Below are positions 1 through 7,805 of a DNA stretch of 64,000 bases, in pieces; the stretch's first letter is position 1, and every line of letters begins with the position of its first letter. Under the pieces are notes generated by a model. That model was not told the DNA's origin, searched no databases, and worked only from the letters and a program-made list of their open reading frames with translations. This stretch comes from Polynucleobacter sp. KF022 (GTDB taxonomy: Bacteria > Pseudomonadota > Gammaproteobacteria > Burkholderiales > Burkholderiaceae). The DNA is taken from the NCBI RefSeq assembly GCF_027924105.1, contig NZ_AP026972.1, positions 1,054,001-1,118,000 of the forward strand, written 5' to 3'. The position numbers were made by a program, and so were the translations under genes.

Positions 1-341
1 TTAGGAAAGGCGTCTTGGGCTTTTTCTTGTAGGGTATATAAAGCGTCTAAACGGTCTTTGTTAATAGCGCCTAGTGCATGTGGATTGGATTTAGCCGAGC
101 TAGCTGCCCCAGCATTGACTCGCCAAGCAGCGCGGAACTCTACCTTGCCACGAGAGAGGCTTTGAGTGGCCATTTCCCGCAAGGCAGGCTCAGCCCCTCG
201 ACATTCGTCCGGAAGACGAAATCCCAAATCCAGAAAGCGGCTATTTACAGCCCGACATTCCACCTGCAGATCAGCAACTACACCCGCTCCTAAGGAGACT
301 TGGCGAGAAGCGCTGCCATAACCAGTCATGCTCGATATCAT
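1..341 (-). CDS. yicC: YicC/YloC family endoribonuclease, 3' part beyond window
   Basis: The reverse strand reads openly from the ATG at 341 to the window edge and encodes the N-terminal ~113 residues of a YicC/YloC family protein. The product begins MISSMTGYGSAS and continues with VECRAVNSRFLDLGFRLP, both characteristic of this family, whose members act as stress-related endoribonucleases. The start at 341 rather than the in-frame ATG at 329 is preferred because family members carry a few residues before the conserved SMTGY/F motif. It is divergent from rph with about 67 bases between the start codons. The C-terminal part lies outside the window, so integrity cannot be judged. Confidence 0.85.
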   Translation of the reverse strand, partial: MISSMTGYGSASRQVSLGAGVVADLQVECRAVNSRFLDLGFRLPDECRGAEPALREMATQSLSRGKVEFRAAWRVNAGAASSAKSNPHALGAINKDRLDALYTLQEKAQDAFP

Positions 342-408
342 ATGGACATTGTAGATTCATTATTGAACAAGACCCGATTCAGACCCTAACCCCACAGGAC
401 CCCCTTTT

Positions 409-1149
409 ATGAGCGCCACCAGCCCAGCTAATATTGCCCGCCCAAGCGGCCGTCAGCCAAAAGATTTGCGCCCAGTTACCATCTCTAGAGCCTTTACCAA
501 GCATGCGGAAGGTTCGGTATTAATTGCCTTTGGGGATACCAAAGTGCTCTGCACCGCCAGCATCCTGGAAAAAGTACCACCCCATAAAAAGGGCTCTGGC
601 GAGGGTTGGGTAACCGCCGAGTACGGCATGCTCCCCCGCTCTACGCACACCCGCAGCGATCGTGAAGCTGCGCGCGGCAAACAATCAGGACGTACCCAAG
701 AAATTCAGCGCCTCATTGGCCGAGCGATGCGTAGCGTTTTTGACTTGAAAGTGTTGGGCGAGAGAACCATTCATCTGGATTGCGATGTATTACAAGCCGA
801 CGGTGGCACACGTACGGCATCTATTACTGGAGCCTATGTAGCAGCAAGAGATGCTGTTAACCAGCTTCTAAAGAGCGGTGCTCTCACCAAGGATCCAATC
901 ATTGATAGCGTAGCCGCTATTTCTGTTGGCATCTATGAAGGCACGCCAGTGCTTGATTTGGATTACCCAGAAGACTCTTCTTGCGATACCGATATGAACG
1001 TGGTCATGACTGGTAAAGGCGGCATGATTGAAGTACAAGGCACTGCTGAAGGCGCAGCCTTCTCTAGAGCTGAGTTAAATGCGCTGCTGGATCTTGCGGA
1101 ACAAGGCATTCGTGAGCTCACCCAAATGCAAATGGATGCATTGAAATAA
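409..1149 (+). CDS. rph: Ribonuclease PH
   Basis: A 246-residue phosphorolytic 3'-5' exoribonuclease that trims tRNA 3' ends. Visible signatures are [15 protein letters not shown] near the N-terminus (residues 11-25), [15 protein letters not shown] (94-108) and the substrate/phosphate region [19 protein letters not shown] (about 124-142). Length is normal for the family. The stop lies 8 bases before rdgB, and rdgB overlaps hemW, so rph, rdgB and hemW form one transcription unit, an order common in betaproteobacteria. No frameshift is seen, unlike the defective rph of some E. coli K-12 strains. Confidence 0.96.
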   Translation: MSATSPANIARPSGRQPKDLRPVTISRAFTKHAEGSVLIAFGDTKVLCTASILEKVPPHKKGSGEGWVTAEYGMLPRSTHTRSDREAARGKQSGRTQEIQRLIGRAMRSVFDLKVLGERTIHLDCDVLQADGGTRTASITGAYVAARDAVNQLLKSGALTKDPIIDSVAAISVGIYEGTPVLDLDYPEDSSCDTDMNVVMTGKGGMIEVQGTAEGAAFSRAELNALLDLAEQGIRELTQMQMDALK

Positions 1150-1157
1150 AGATCCAG

Positions 1158-1748
1158 ATGCAAAAGCTCGTTCTCGCTTCTAATAACACTGGCAAGGTAA
1201 AGGAATTTCAGGCGCTTTTAGCTCCTCTGAATTTTCAGGTTATTCCCCAAGGTGAATTAGGCATTCCGTCCGCAGAAGAACCTCACTGTACTTTTGTAGA
1301 AAACGCACTAGCCAAAGCACGCCACGCTAGCGCTGTATCTGGTTTGCCTGCTTTGGCTGACGATTCTGGAATTTGTGCGCATGCCTTAAATGGTAAGCCC
1401 GGGGTTTTATCCGCTCGCTTTGCAGGAGAGCAAGGCGATGATGCAGCGAACAATGAAAAACTCATTGATGAATTAAAGGCTCACGCTGATCGGGGTGCGC
1501 ATTATGTATGTGCGCTGGTATTCGTCAATAGCGCAGATGACCCAGAGCCCATCATTGTTCAAACACGTTGGTATGGGCAAATTGTGGATAAAGCATCGGG
1601 TGGCAATGGTTTTGGGTATGACCCTCACTTTTTCCTACAGGAACATGGCTGCACTGCTGCAGAGCTAGAGCCTGCAAAAAAGAACTTGATTAGCCATCGC
1701 GGTCAAGCCTTACGCAAACTCATTACCCTACTTAAAGCGCGTGCTTAA
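1158..1748 (+). CDS. rdgB: RdgB/HAM1 family XTP/dITP diphosphatase
   Basis: A 196-residue house-cleaning enzyme that hydrolyses dITP, XTP and related non-canonical purine nucleotides to monophosphates. Family motifs are present: SNNTGK at residues 8-13, the metal/catalytic segment LADDSGICAHAL (about 67-77), GGNGFGYDPHFF in the middle and SHRGQAL near the C-terminus. It starts 8 bases after the rph stop. Its last codons overlap the GTG start of hemW by 8 bases, which suggests translational coupling. Confidence 0.95.
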   Translation: MQKLVLASNNTGKVKEFQALLAPLNFQVIPQGELGIPSAEEPHCTFVENALAKARHASAVSGLPALADDSGICAHALNGKPGVLSARFAGEQGDDAANNEKLIDELKAHADRGAHYVCALVFVNSADDPEPIIVQTRWYGQIVDKASGGNGFGYDPHFFLQEHGCTAAELEPAKKNLISHRGQALRKLITLLKARA

Positions 1749-2922
1749 CTCCAACCCTAACAAAGTAAGTCTCAGTGCATTGCCACCTCTGGCTTTGTAT
1801 ATTCACTTTCCTTGGTGTGAAAAGAAATGTCCTTATTGCGATTTCAATTCGCATCAAATTAAAGAGGGCAAAGCAGGTTTTGATGAGGCGCGGTATATCC
1901 ATGCGCTGATTGCCGATCTGGAAACAGAATTGCCCAATACTTGGGGGCGCCAAGTCCACAGTATTTTTATTGGTGGCGGAACTCCAAGCCTGCTTTCCGC
2001 CGAAGGCATGGATCAACTTTTATGCGCAATACGCGCCAGAGTGAACCTAGAGCCAGATGCCGAAATCACGATGGAAGCAAATCCCGGGTCAGTTGAGACT
2101 GAAAAATTTGCTGGTTTTGCAAAGGCCGGAATTAACCGCGTTTCCCTTGGAATTCAGAGCTTTCAAGATGAATACCTTAAAGCCTTGGGTCGTATACATA
2201 ATGGTGAGGAAGCCAAGCGAGCCGTTGGAATTGCACTAAAACACTTTAAGTCCGTAAATTTAGACCTCATGTACGGCCTGCCAAATCAAACGCTAGCGAT
2301 GGCGAAAGCAGATGTAGAAACTGCCTTGTCATTTAAGACGCCCCACCTCTCTTTCTACAACCTTACCCTTGAGCCCAATACGTACTTTGCTAGCTTTCCA
2401 CCATCTCTTCCGAATGAAGATGCAATTGATGCGATCTATGAGCAGAATTTAGATCTACTCACCAAGGCCGGCTATCAACGCTATGAAGTCTCCGCTTACG
2501 CCAAAAAGCATCAGGAGTGCAAACACAACCTAAACTACTGGCGCTTTGGAGATTACATTGGCATTGGTGCAGGGGCACATGGCAAAGTTTCCTACCCAGA
2601 CCGAATCACACGACAAGTTCGAGAACGTCAACCCGAGGCCTATATGACTGCGATGGAAACCAAAGGTAATGCACTCATTGAAAATCGCGAGATTGCAGCC
2701 AAAGATCTTCCATTTGAATTTATGCTCAATACCTTAAGGCTCACAGATGGCGTTGACACTAGCACCTTTACCGAGCGTACTGGCTTGCCTTTAAGCACCA
2801 TTAGCAAAAGCTTGGATGAAGCTAGCAAAAAAGGTTTGTTAGACGAAAACCCTCGCAGACTGAAAGCGACTGAATTAGGTATTCGTTACCTCAATAACTT
2901 ACAAGAGATGTTTTTGGATTAA
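1741..2922 (+). CDS. hemW: Radical SAM heme chaperone HemW (HemN-like)
   Basis: A 393-residue radical SAM protein. The cluster motif CEKKCPYC gives C26, C30 and C33, preceded by the typical YIHFPWC. The GGGTPSLL segment and the HNLNYW tract (an HNxxYW motif) mark HemW, the heme chaperone, rather than the oxygen-independent coproporphyrinogen oxidase HemN, which lacks HNxxYW and has a longer N-terminus. The GTG start at 1741 overlaps rdgB by 8 bases. A C-terminal winged-helix-like region follows the catalytic barrel. No in-frame damage is visible. Confidence 0.93.
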   Translation: MLNSNPNKVSLSALPPLALYIHFPWCEKKCPYCDFNSHQIKEGKAGFDEARYIHALIADLETELPNTWGRQVHSIFIGGGTPSLLSAEGMDQLLCAIRARVNLEPDAEITMEANPGSVETEKFAGFAKAGINRVSLGIQSFQDEYLKALGRIHNGEEAKRAVGIALKHFKSVNLDLMYGLPNQTLAMAKADVETALSFKTPHLSFYNLTLEPNTYFASFPPSLPNEDAIDAIYEQNLDLLTKAGYQRYEVSAYAKKHQECKHNLNYWRFGDYIGIGAGAHGKVSYPDRITRQVRERQPEAYMTAMETKGNALIENREIAAKDLPFEFMLNTLRLTDGVDTSTFTERTGLPLSTISKSLDEASKKGLLDENPRRLKATELGIRYLNNLQEMFLD

Positions 2923-2940
2923 CTCTATAGCGTTAGATTT

Positions 2941-3738
2941 CTACTTGCCAATCCAAACTGGTGGCTCGCTTTTTAAAAATGCTGCAACACCATTCTTAAA
3001 GTCTGCACTTCCATACGTTTCACTAATCAGATCGTTGCAATCAGGCAGATGATTTTTGATCAGCCTTGCAAGAACAAGCTTGCTTGATTTTTGCGTAATC
3101 GGCGCTAATTTACTGAGGCGCTCAGCTAAGAAATCAGCCTCTTGACTGAGTTGGTCTTGATTATGAATAGCAAAGACATAGCCTTGCTTTGCTAACTCTT
3201 CAGCAGAAATCATTTCTGCCAGTAACAGCATCCGTTTCACTATATTGATATCTAGATGCGCCACAAGCCAAGCGATATTGCCGGCTGATAAACAGTTGCC
3301 CAGTGTTTTGGCAATAGGAACACCAAATTTTGCGCCTGGAGTGGCAAGTCGAAAATCACAACAGCTCGCAATCGCTAATCCACCACCTACTGCCATGCCG
3401 TCAATCACCGCAATGGTTGGGATGGGTAAGGTAGCAAGTGGAGCAAGATAACTATCGATGCCCTCTTCATAGCGCACACCATCTTCACCACTCTCAAAAC
3501 TAGCAAATTGGGCGATATCACTACCGGATACAAAAGACTTGCCTCCAGCCCCCCTAAAGAGAGCAACCCGCACCTGTGGATTTTTAGCAAGATCCTCGCA
3601 AATTGTCTTGAGGCTTTGATACATAGCGACGGTCATCGCATTGCGAGCCGCCACATGATCAAAGGTAATGCGGGCAATGTTGTCGCGTATCTCTAATACA
3701 ACTTGCGCAACATTACCCTCTTTACCGTACTCAGCCAT
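2941..3738 (-). CDS. Enoyl-CoA hydratase/isomerase family protein
   Basis: A 265-residue crotonase-fold protein. Family features are the N-terminal strand pattern DNIARITFDHVAARNAMT, the oxyanion-hole region GAGGKSFVSGSDIAQF (about residues 64-79) and the second oxyanion-hole segment IDGMAVGGGLAIASCCDFRLA. The usual hydratase Glu pair is not clearly preserved in this reading, so the precise substrate (enoyl-CoA hydration or isomerisation of a branched or aromatic acyl-CoA) is open. It lies 5 bases downstream of a Bug binding-protein gene and faces away from a CaiB-type CoA-transferase, so a role in acyl-CoA catabolism is inferred. Confidence 0.85.
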   Translation of the reverse strand: MAEYGKEGNVAQVVLEIRDNIARITFDHVAARNAMTVAMYQSLKTICEDLAKNPQVRVALFRGAGGKSFVSGSDIAQFASFESGEDGVRYEEGIDSYLAPLATLPIPTIAVIDGMAVGGGLAIASCCDFRLATPGAKFGVPIAKTLGNCLSAGNIAWLVAHLDINIVKRMLLLAEMISAEELAKQGYVFAIHNQDQLSQEADFLAERLSKLAPITQKSSKLVLARLIKNHLPDCNDLISETYGSADFKNGVAAFLKSEPPVWIGK

Positions 3739-3743
3739 GCAAT

Positions 3744-4733
3744 TTATTCGGCCTTGATGTTGAGGCTCTTTACAAGACGCTGATATTTAGCAAGTTCAGC
3801 TGCCAAGAACAAACTAAAGGCTGCTGGTGTTGCAGGGCCTTCTGGTTGCAATCCTTGGGCATCCAATGTCTTTTTGATTTCAGGATCATTCATCGCGGCT
3901 TTTACTGCTTGATCAATTTTGTTTACTACTGCTGGATCCATCGCTTTTGGCCCCATCACAGAGTACCAATTGGTCACATCAAAACCAACAATACCGACTT
4001 CTGCAAATGTTGGCACATTAGGCAAGAGTGATAAACGTTTTGGTGTTGAGATCGCCAATGCCTTGAGATTGCCTTGACGAATCTGCTGCAAGTTTGGAGG
4101 CAAGGTATCAAAGTTCATTGTGATTTGACCGCCTAGCAAGTCCACAATTGCCTGGCCACTACCTTTGTATGGCACATGGTTCATCTGGATGCCAGCAATC
4201 TTGGAGAACAAAGCACCAGCCAAATGCTGAGTACTACCAATGCCTGAAGATCCATAGGTCATTTGGCCTGGATTTGCTTTAGCTAAAGAAATCAACTGAG
4301 CTACTGAGTTCACAGGCAGTGAAGACTTCACAACCAATACGTTTGGCACGTAACCCAAATAGGTAATTGGGGTGAAATCCGTTGCAGGGTTGTATGGCAC
4401 GTTCGTTAATACAAATGGAGAAATCGCATTGGAATTGGAATGCCCCATCAATAAGGTGTAGCCATCAGGATTAGACTTTGCTACCAAATCCGCACCAATC
4501 GTGCCAGCTGCGCCAGACTTATTTTCAATAATGATGCTTTGACCGAGAATTTCACTCATCTTCGGTGCAATTGCACGCGCAACAATGTCAGTACCGCCAC
4601 CCGGTGCGAAACCAACAATTAAACGAATCGGTTTTGATGGGTAGGCTTGCTGACCCATGGCAAAAAATGAACTAGTGGCCAACGTGATTGCGAGCAAGCT
4701 ACGCATAGCCCATTTAGGCGTTTTAACCAACAT
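3744..4733 (-). CDS. Bug/TctC family periplasmic solute-binding protein
   Basis: A 329-residue exported binding protein of the Bug (tripartite tricarboxylate) family, which is strongly expanded in Burkholderiales. It has a signal peptide of about 27 residues followed by the family hallmark [19 protein letters not shown] and later [20 protein letters not shown]. Partner membrane components TctA/TctB are not in the window. It precedes the enoyl-CoA hydratase on the same strand (5-base gap) and is divergent from a CoA-transferase, which suggests uptake of an organic acid that is then activated and degraded. The ligand cannot be read from the sequence. Confidence 0.9.
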   Translation of the reverse strand: MLVKTPKWAMRSLLAITLATSSFFAMGQQAYPSKPIRLIVGFAPGGGTDIVARAIAPKMSEILGQSIIIENKSGAAGTIGADLVAKSNPDGYTLLMGHSNSNAISPFVLTNVPYNPATDFTPITYLGYVPNVLVVKSSLPVNSVAQLISLAKANPGQMTYGSSGIGSTQHLAGALFSKIAGIQMNHVPYKGSGQAIVDLLGGQITMNFDTLPPNLQQIRQGNLKALAISTPKRLSLLPNVPTFAEVGIVGFDVTNWYSVMGPKAMDPAVVNKIDQAVKAAMNDPEIKKTLDAQGLQPEGPATPAAFSLFLAAELAKYQRLVKSLNIKAE

Positions 4734-4809
4734 AAAGTCTCCAAAATTGTTTTAATTGTGTTTGTTACTATTACAGGGTAATTCTAAACATATAAAAACA
4801 ATTGAGACA

Positions 4810-6060
4810 ATGACGAAAACACCTATAAATGGCACTTTAGATACCGCGCATCATGGCTTCACCAAGCCATTACCCCTATCGGGAGTACGTGTTCTTGATG
4901 TGAGTCAAGTGATGGCCGGCCCCTACTGCTGCATGCTCTTAGCTGACCTGGGTGCCGATGTCATCAAAATTGAGCCACCTGGCACTGGAGATCAAACTCG
5001 AGGTGCTATGGGATTCAAGATGAAAGGTTCAGACAGCATGGGCTTTCTGAATATGAATCGTAATAAACGTAGTCTCACTCTTAATCTCAAAACGGAAGCC
5101 GGTAAAAAGGTATTTTTTGAGCTGGTCAAAACAGCCGATATCTTGGTTGAAAACTACCGACCAGGTGTAATGAAAAAACTTGGCATTGACTACCCATCTT
5201 TGCAAGCGATTAATCCAGGCCTGGTCTATGCCAGCATCTCCGGTTTTGGTCAAACAGGTCCATGGGCAGATCGCCCTGGCTTTGATTTAATGGCCCAAGC
5301 CATGTCTGGCGTGATGAGTGTCACAGGCTACCCTGATGGTCCACCAGTGAAAGCGGGCGTTCCAGTAGCTGACATCGGCTGCGCCCTATTCGCCGTATAC
5401 GGAATTTTGTCTGCTTATATTGGTAAATCTAAAACTGGTGAAGGTCAGTTTATTGATGCCTCTCTCTTTGACTCTGCTTTAGCGTTCTCCATCTGGGATA
5501 CCGCACAGTATTGGGGTACTGGAGTTGAGCCCTACAAACTGGGCACAGCTAATCATATGAGTGCACCCTATCAAGCTATGAAGGCTTCCGATGGATACTT
5601 TGTGATGGGCGCTACGAATCAAAAACTATGGAAACTGCTCTGCGACAAAATTGAACGTCCTGAATTATTTGAAGATGCCCGTTTTAAAACTAATCCACTC
5701 CGTTTAGCTAACCGGCTAGAACTTGCAGCCGAATTAGAAACATCATTCGCCAAGAAAACCAGTGATGAATGGGTTGACGCATTACTAGCCGCTGGAATAC
5801 CAGCCGGTCCCATCAATACGTATCCGGAAGCATTCGATAGTGAACATGGGCGTCATCGCAAGATGCGCATGGAAATCGATCACCCCATTGAAGGTAAAGT
5901 CCCGAATATTGGCTTTGCCGTCAAAATGAATGGCACCCCACAACAGGTATACCGCCATCCACCTCTATTGGGCGAACATACCCGTGAGCTGCTTGCTGAA
6001 TTAGGCATTGCCGGCGATGAACTCAAATCCTTAGAAGCTGGTGGCGCTTTTAAGGCCTAA
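4810..6060 (+). CDS. CaiB/BaiF family CoA-transferase
   Basis: A class III CoA-transferase of 416 residues. Clear family motifs are LSGVRVLDVSQVMAGPYC, LADLGADVIKIEPPGTGD, NRNKRSLTLNLKT and VPVADIGCALFAVYGI, whose Asp is the expected acyl-anhydride nucleophile. The frame is open from a TTG at 4756, but the ATG at 4810 is preferred because the extra 18 residues (MCLLLLQGNS...) do not match the family and overlap the divergent promoter region. Neighbours (enoyl-CoA hydratase, Bug binding protein) suggest CoA activation of an imported carboxylic acid. Confidence 0.9.
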   Translation: MTKTPINGTLDTAHHGFTKPLPLSGVRVLDVSQVMAGPYCCMLLADLGADVIKIEPPGTGDQTRGAMGFKMKGSDSMGFLNMNRNKRSLTLNLKTEAGKKVFFELVKTADILVENYRPGVMKKLGIDYPSLQAINPGLVYASISGFGQTGPWADRPGFDLMAQAMSGVMSVTGYPDGPPVKAGVPVADIGCALFAVYGILSAYIGKSKTGEGQFIDASLFDSALAFSIWDTAQYWGTGVEPYKLGTANHMSAPYQAMKASDGYFVMGATNQKLWKLLCDKIERPELFEDARFKTNPLRLANRLELAAELETSFAKKTSDEWVDALLAAGIPAGPINTYPEAFDSEHGRHRKMRMEIDHPIEGKVPNIGFAVKMNGTPQQVYRHPPLLGEHTRELLAELGIAGDELKSLEAGGAFKA

Positions 6061-6167
6061 GAAATGAATCTTTTAGGCAATAGTGAAATTGCCAGATGAT
6101 GAGCATGCCACTTGCGTTGGCAATACAATAGCCATAAATACTAGATTACTAGTCTTTAAACATTACC

Positions 6168-6190
6168 GCATCACCACTTAATGGTGGTGC
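6168..6190 (+). other. Hairpin upstream of the 6219 gene
   Basis: The arms GCATCACCA (6168-6176) and TGGTGGTGC (6182-6190) pair with one wobble position around a 5-base loop. The run after it (AATTTGATT) is a poor T-tract. It may be a weak terminator of the CoA-transferase gene or a leader hairpin 28 bases before the next ATG. Confidence 0.4.
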
Positions 6191-6218
6191 AATTTGATTA
6201 TCTAAGGAATAAACCATT

Positions 6219-6800
6219 ATGAAAAAAATTATTATTGCTATCGTTATTGCCGCTATCGCGGTTGGCGCTTACATGATGCTCACTAAACCAAAGGCTCCTA
6301 TTGCTGGCGTAGCTGCGCAAGAAGCAGCGCTTCTTTATGACGGTGAAGTAACTAAAGTTGATGCTGCAACCCGTACTGTTACCCTCAAAAATAGTGATGG
6401 CGAAACATCTATCGTTGCCGGCCCTGAAGTGAAGAACTTTGCTGAAATTAAGGTAGGTGACCGTTTTGATGTTGTTTACGAACTCGCTGTAGCTGTTGAG
6501 TTGGTTAAGGTAAAAAATCCAGGCGCAGTTGGTGAGCAAGTTAGCACTAGTACTGTCACTGCCCCACAAGGCGACAAGCCAGGCATGATCACTACCAATA
6601 CTGTTACTGCAACTGCTAATGTTGAAGCGATTGATACAGCTAAAAATACTGTTTCTTTGAAAAGTCCACAGGGAAATATTTTCAAGGTTAAGGTTAAGAA
6701 TCCTGACTTGATGAAGGATATCGCTGTAAACGATCAAGTAAAAGTGGTTTATACAGAAGCAATCGCTGCAGTAGTAAGCGCGCCAGCTGCGAAGAAGTAA
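6219..6800 (+). CDS. Exported protein with duplicated beta-rich domain
   Basis: A 193-residue protein of unknown function. Residues 1-20 form a hydrophobic membrane anchor or uncleaved signal (MKKIIIAIVIAAIAVGAYMM). Two homologous segments follow, at about 41-95 and 132-186. Each has the pattern V-x-A-I/V-D-x-A-T/K-x-T-V-x-L-K, a short charged strand, then VGDRFDVVYELAVAV or VNDQVKVVYTEAIAAV. This resembles the small beta-barrel (OB-like) repeats of DUF5666-type periplasmic proteins, a tentative match. RBS-like TAAGGA lies about 10 bases before the ATG, and a strong terminator follows. No operon partner is present. Confidence 0.75.
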   Translation: MKKIIIAIVIAAIAVGAYMMLTKPKAPIAGVAAQEAALLYDGEVTKVDAATRTVTLKNSDGETSIVAGPEVKNFAEIKVGDRFDVVYELAVAVELVKVKNPGAVGEQVSTSTVTAPQGDKPGMITTNTVTATANVEAIDTAKNTVSLKSPQGNIFKVKVKNPDLMKDIAVNDQVKVVYTEAIAAVVSAPAAKK

Positions 6801-6830
6801 AGTCACAAACTTTCTAGTAGTTAGAAAGAT

Positions 6831-6855
6831 AAAAGCCCGCTATGAGCGGGCTTTT
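6831..6855. terminator. Bidirectional rho-independent terminator
   Basis: A perfect stem, AAAAGCCCGC (6831-6840) with GCGGGCTTTT (6846-6855), around the loop TATGA. The T-run follows on the + strand and an equivalent run exists on the - strand, so it can end both the 6219 gene and the converging tRNA-Ser gene. Confidence 0.9.
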
Positions 6856-6865
6856 TCATTTGACT

Positions 6866-6955
6866 TGGCGGAAGAGGTGAGATTCGAACTCACGGAGGAC
6901 TTTCATCCTCGCCAGTTTTCAAGACTGGTGCATTCAACCGCTCTGCCACTCTTCC
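6866..6955 (-). tRNA. tRNA-Ser (TGA)
   Basis: Reading the reverse strand gives a 90-nt class II tRNA with acceptor GGAAGAG/CTCTTCC, discriminator G and encoded CCA. The anticodon loop is CTTGAAA with anticodon TGA. A long variable arm (CGAGGATGAAAGTCCTCCG) and a T-loop GTTCGAATC complete it. It decodes UCA and is closed off downstream by the shared terminator at 6831-6855. Confidence 0.96.
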
Positions 6956-7091
6956 TTTGCGAATTGAGTCCTAGATTATAAGGAATTCGGTGAACCCCTA
7001 CGTAAAAATGCAATATGCCCCCTTCTAAAGATAGCCTCCATTGACTTAAATACTCTATGTGCGCCAACCAATATAGCCTTTTCTCTGATAA

Positions 7092-7112
7092 ACTAGTCAG
7101 ATAACTAGTCAG
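7092..7112 (+). promoter_or_regulatory. Direct-repeat operator candidate of the Phd/PIN module
   Basis: ACTAGTCAG occurs twice, at 7092-7100 and 7104-7112, one helical turn apart (12 bp). Each copy contains the palindrome ACTAGT. The second copy merges with the ribosome-binding AGGAG (7111-7115) just ahead of the antitoxin ATG at 7124. Antitoxins of this type autoregulate by binding such sites, so this is inferred to be the operator. Confidence 0.6.
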
Positions 7113-7123
7113 GAGTACAAGCG

Positions 7124-7381
7124 ATGAATAAGCACTGGGCAGTTCAAGATGCCAAAGCAAAATTTAGCGAGCTACTAAATGCCTGCCTTGAAGAAGGACC
7201 TCAAGTGGTTACTAAGCGCGGACATGAAGCAGCCGTATTAATCACCATCCAGGAGTGGAATACATTGAAAAAGTTAGCCAAGCCTTCTCTTAAATCGCTT
7301 TTGCTTTCAGAGCAAGCAAAGGGCGAGCTAGTACTGCCCAAGCGTGGCCAAGGTGCATTTCGAAAACCTATCAAACTGTAA
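7124..7381 (+). CDS. Phd/YefM-type antitoxin
   Basis: An 85-residue prevent-host-death family antitoxin. It opens with WAVQDAKAKFSELLNACLEEGPQVVTKRGHEAAVLI, the Phd/YefM DNA-binding fold in which the two strands after the Q-V-V-T-K-R-G turn complete the domain. The remaining C-terminal ~40 residues would wrap around and neutralise the toxin. AGGAG lies 8 bases before the ATG. It is followed after 8 bases by a PIN-domain toxin gene, and repeated ACTAGTCAG boxes immediately upstream fit autorepression. Confidence 0.9.
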   Translation: MNKHWAVQDAKAKFSELLNACLEEGPQVVTKRGHEAAVLITIQEWNTLKKLAKPSLKSLLLSEQAKGELVLPKRGQGAFRKPIKL

Positions 7382-7389
7382 GACAACTA

Positions 7390-7800
7390 ATGTACTTACT
7401 AGACACCAATATTATTTCGGAACTGCGCAAACCAAAACCGCATGGCGCAGTATTAGAGTGGTATGGCAATATTTCAGATAATGATCTTTATATTTCCACG
7501 GTCTCGATCGGTGAAATTCAAGCGGGTATTGAGCTGACTCGCGATCAAGATAAAAATAAAGCAGCGTCTTTAGAGAGTTGGTTACAACTAGTTTCAAATG
7601 CACATCATGTCTTACCGATGACAGGATCAACCTTTAGGTTGTGGGCAAAGCTCATGCATAAAGAAAGCAATACCGTTTGGGAAGATGCCATGATTGCAGC
7701 GACAGCTATTGATCAGAAACTCATCGTAGTTAGTAGAAATATAAAAGACTTCAAGCGATTCAAGGTTAATTTACTGAACCCATTCGAATATCAGGCCTAA
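7390..7800 (+). CDS. PIN-domain toxin (VapC/FitB type)
   Basis: A 136-residue PIN ribonuclease. The conserved acidic residues are visible: D5 in MYLLDTNIISELRKP, E42 in STVSIGEIQAGI, D99 in WEDAMIAATA and the last polar site around N117/D120 in VVSRNIKDFKRF. The FitB-like signature LLDTNIISELRKP points to the FitB/VapC branch, which acts on RNA. It pairs with the Phd-type antitoxin 8 bases upstream and appears intact. It converges with the LhgO-like gene with only 5 bases between stop codons. Confidence 0.9.
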   Translation: MYLLDTNIISELRKPKPHGAVLEWYGNISDNDLYISTVSIGEIQAGIELTRDQDKNKAASLESWLQLVSNAHHVLPMTGSTFRLWAKLMHKESNTVWEDAMIAATAIDQKLIVVSRNIKDFKRFKVNLLNPFEYQA

Positions 7801-7805
7801 GCGGA

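Noticed and set aside
4756..4809. TTG-initiated 18-residue extension of the CoA-transferase
   Set aside because: The extra residues do not match the family, and an ATG lies directly before the conserved part.
6198..6806. A 202-codon open frame on the reverse strand over the 6219 gene
   Set aside because: The forward frame has a ribosome site, membrane anchor, internal duplication and terminator, while the reverse frame has no such features and is Cys/Phe/Asn-rich without a domain.
6903..7160. An 85-codon reverse frame overlapping tRNA-Ser
   Set aside because: It runs through the tRNA gene and the TA operator region, so it cannot be a real gene.
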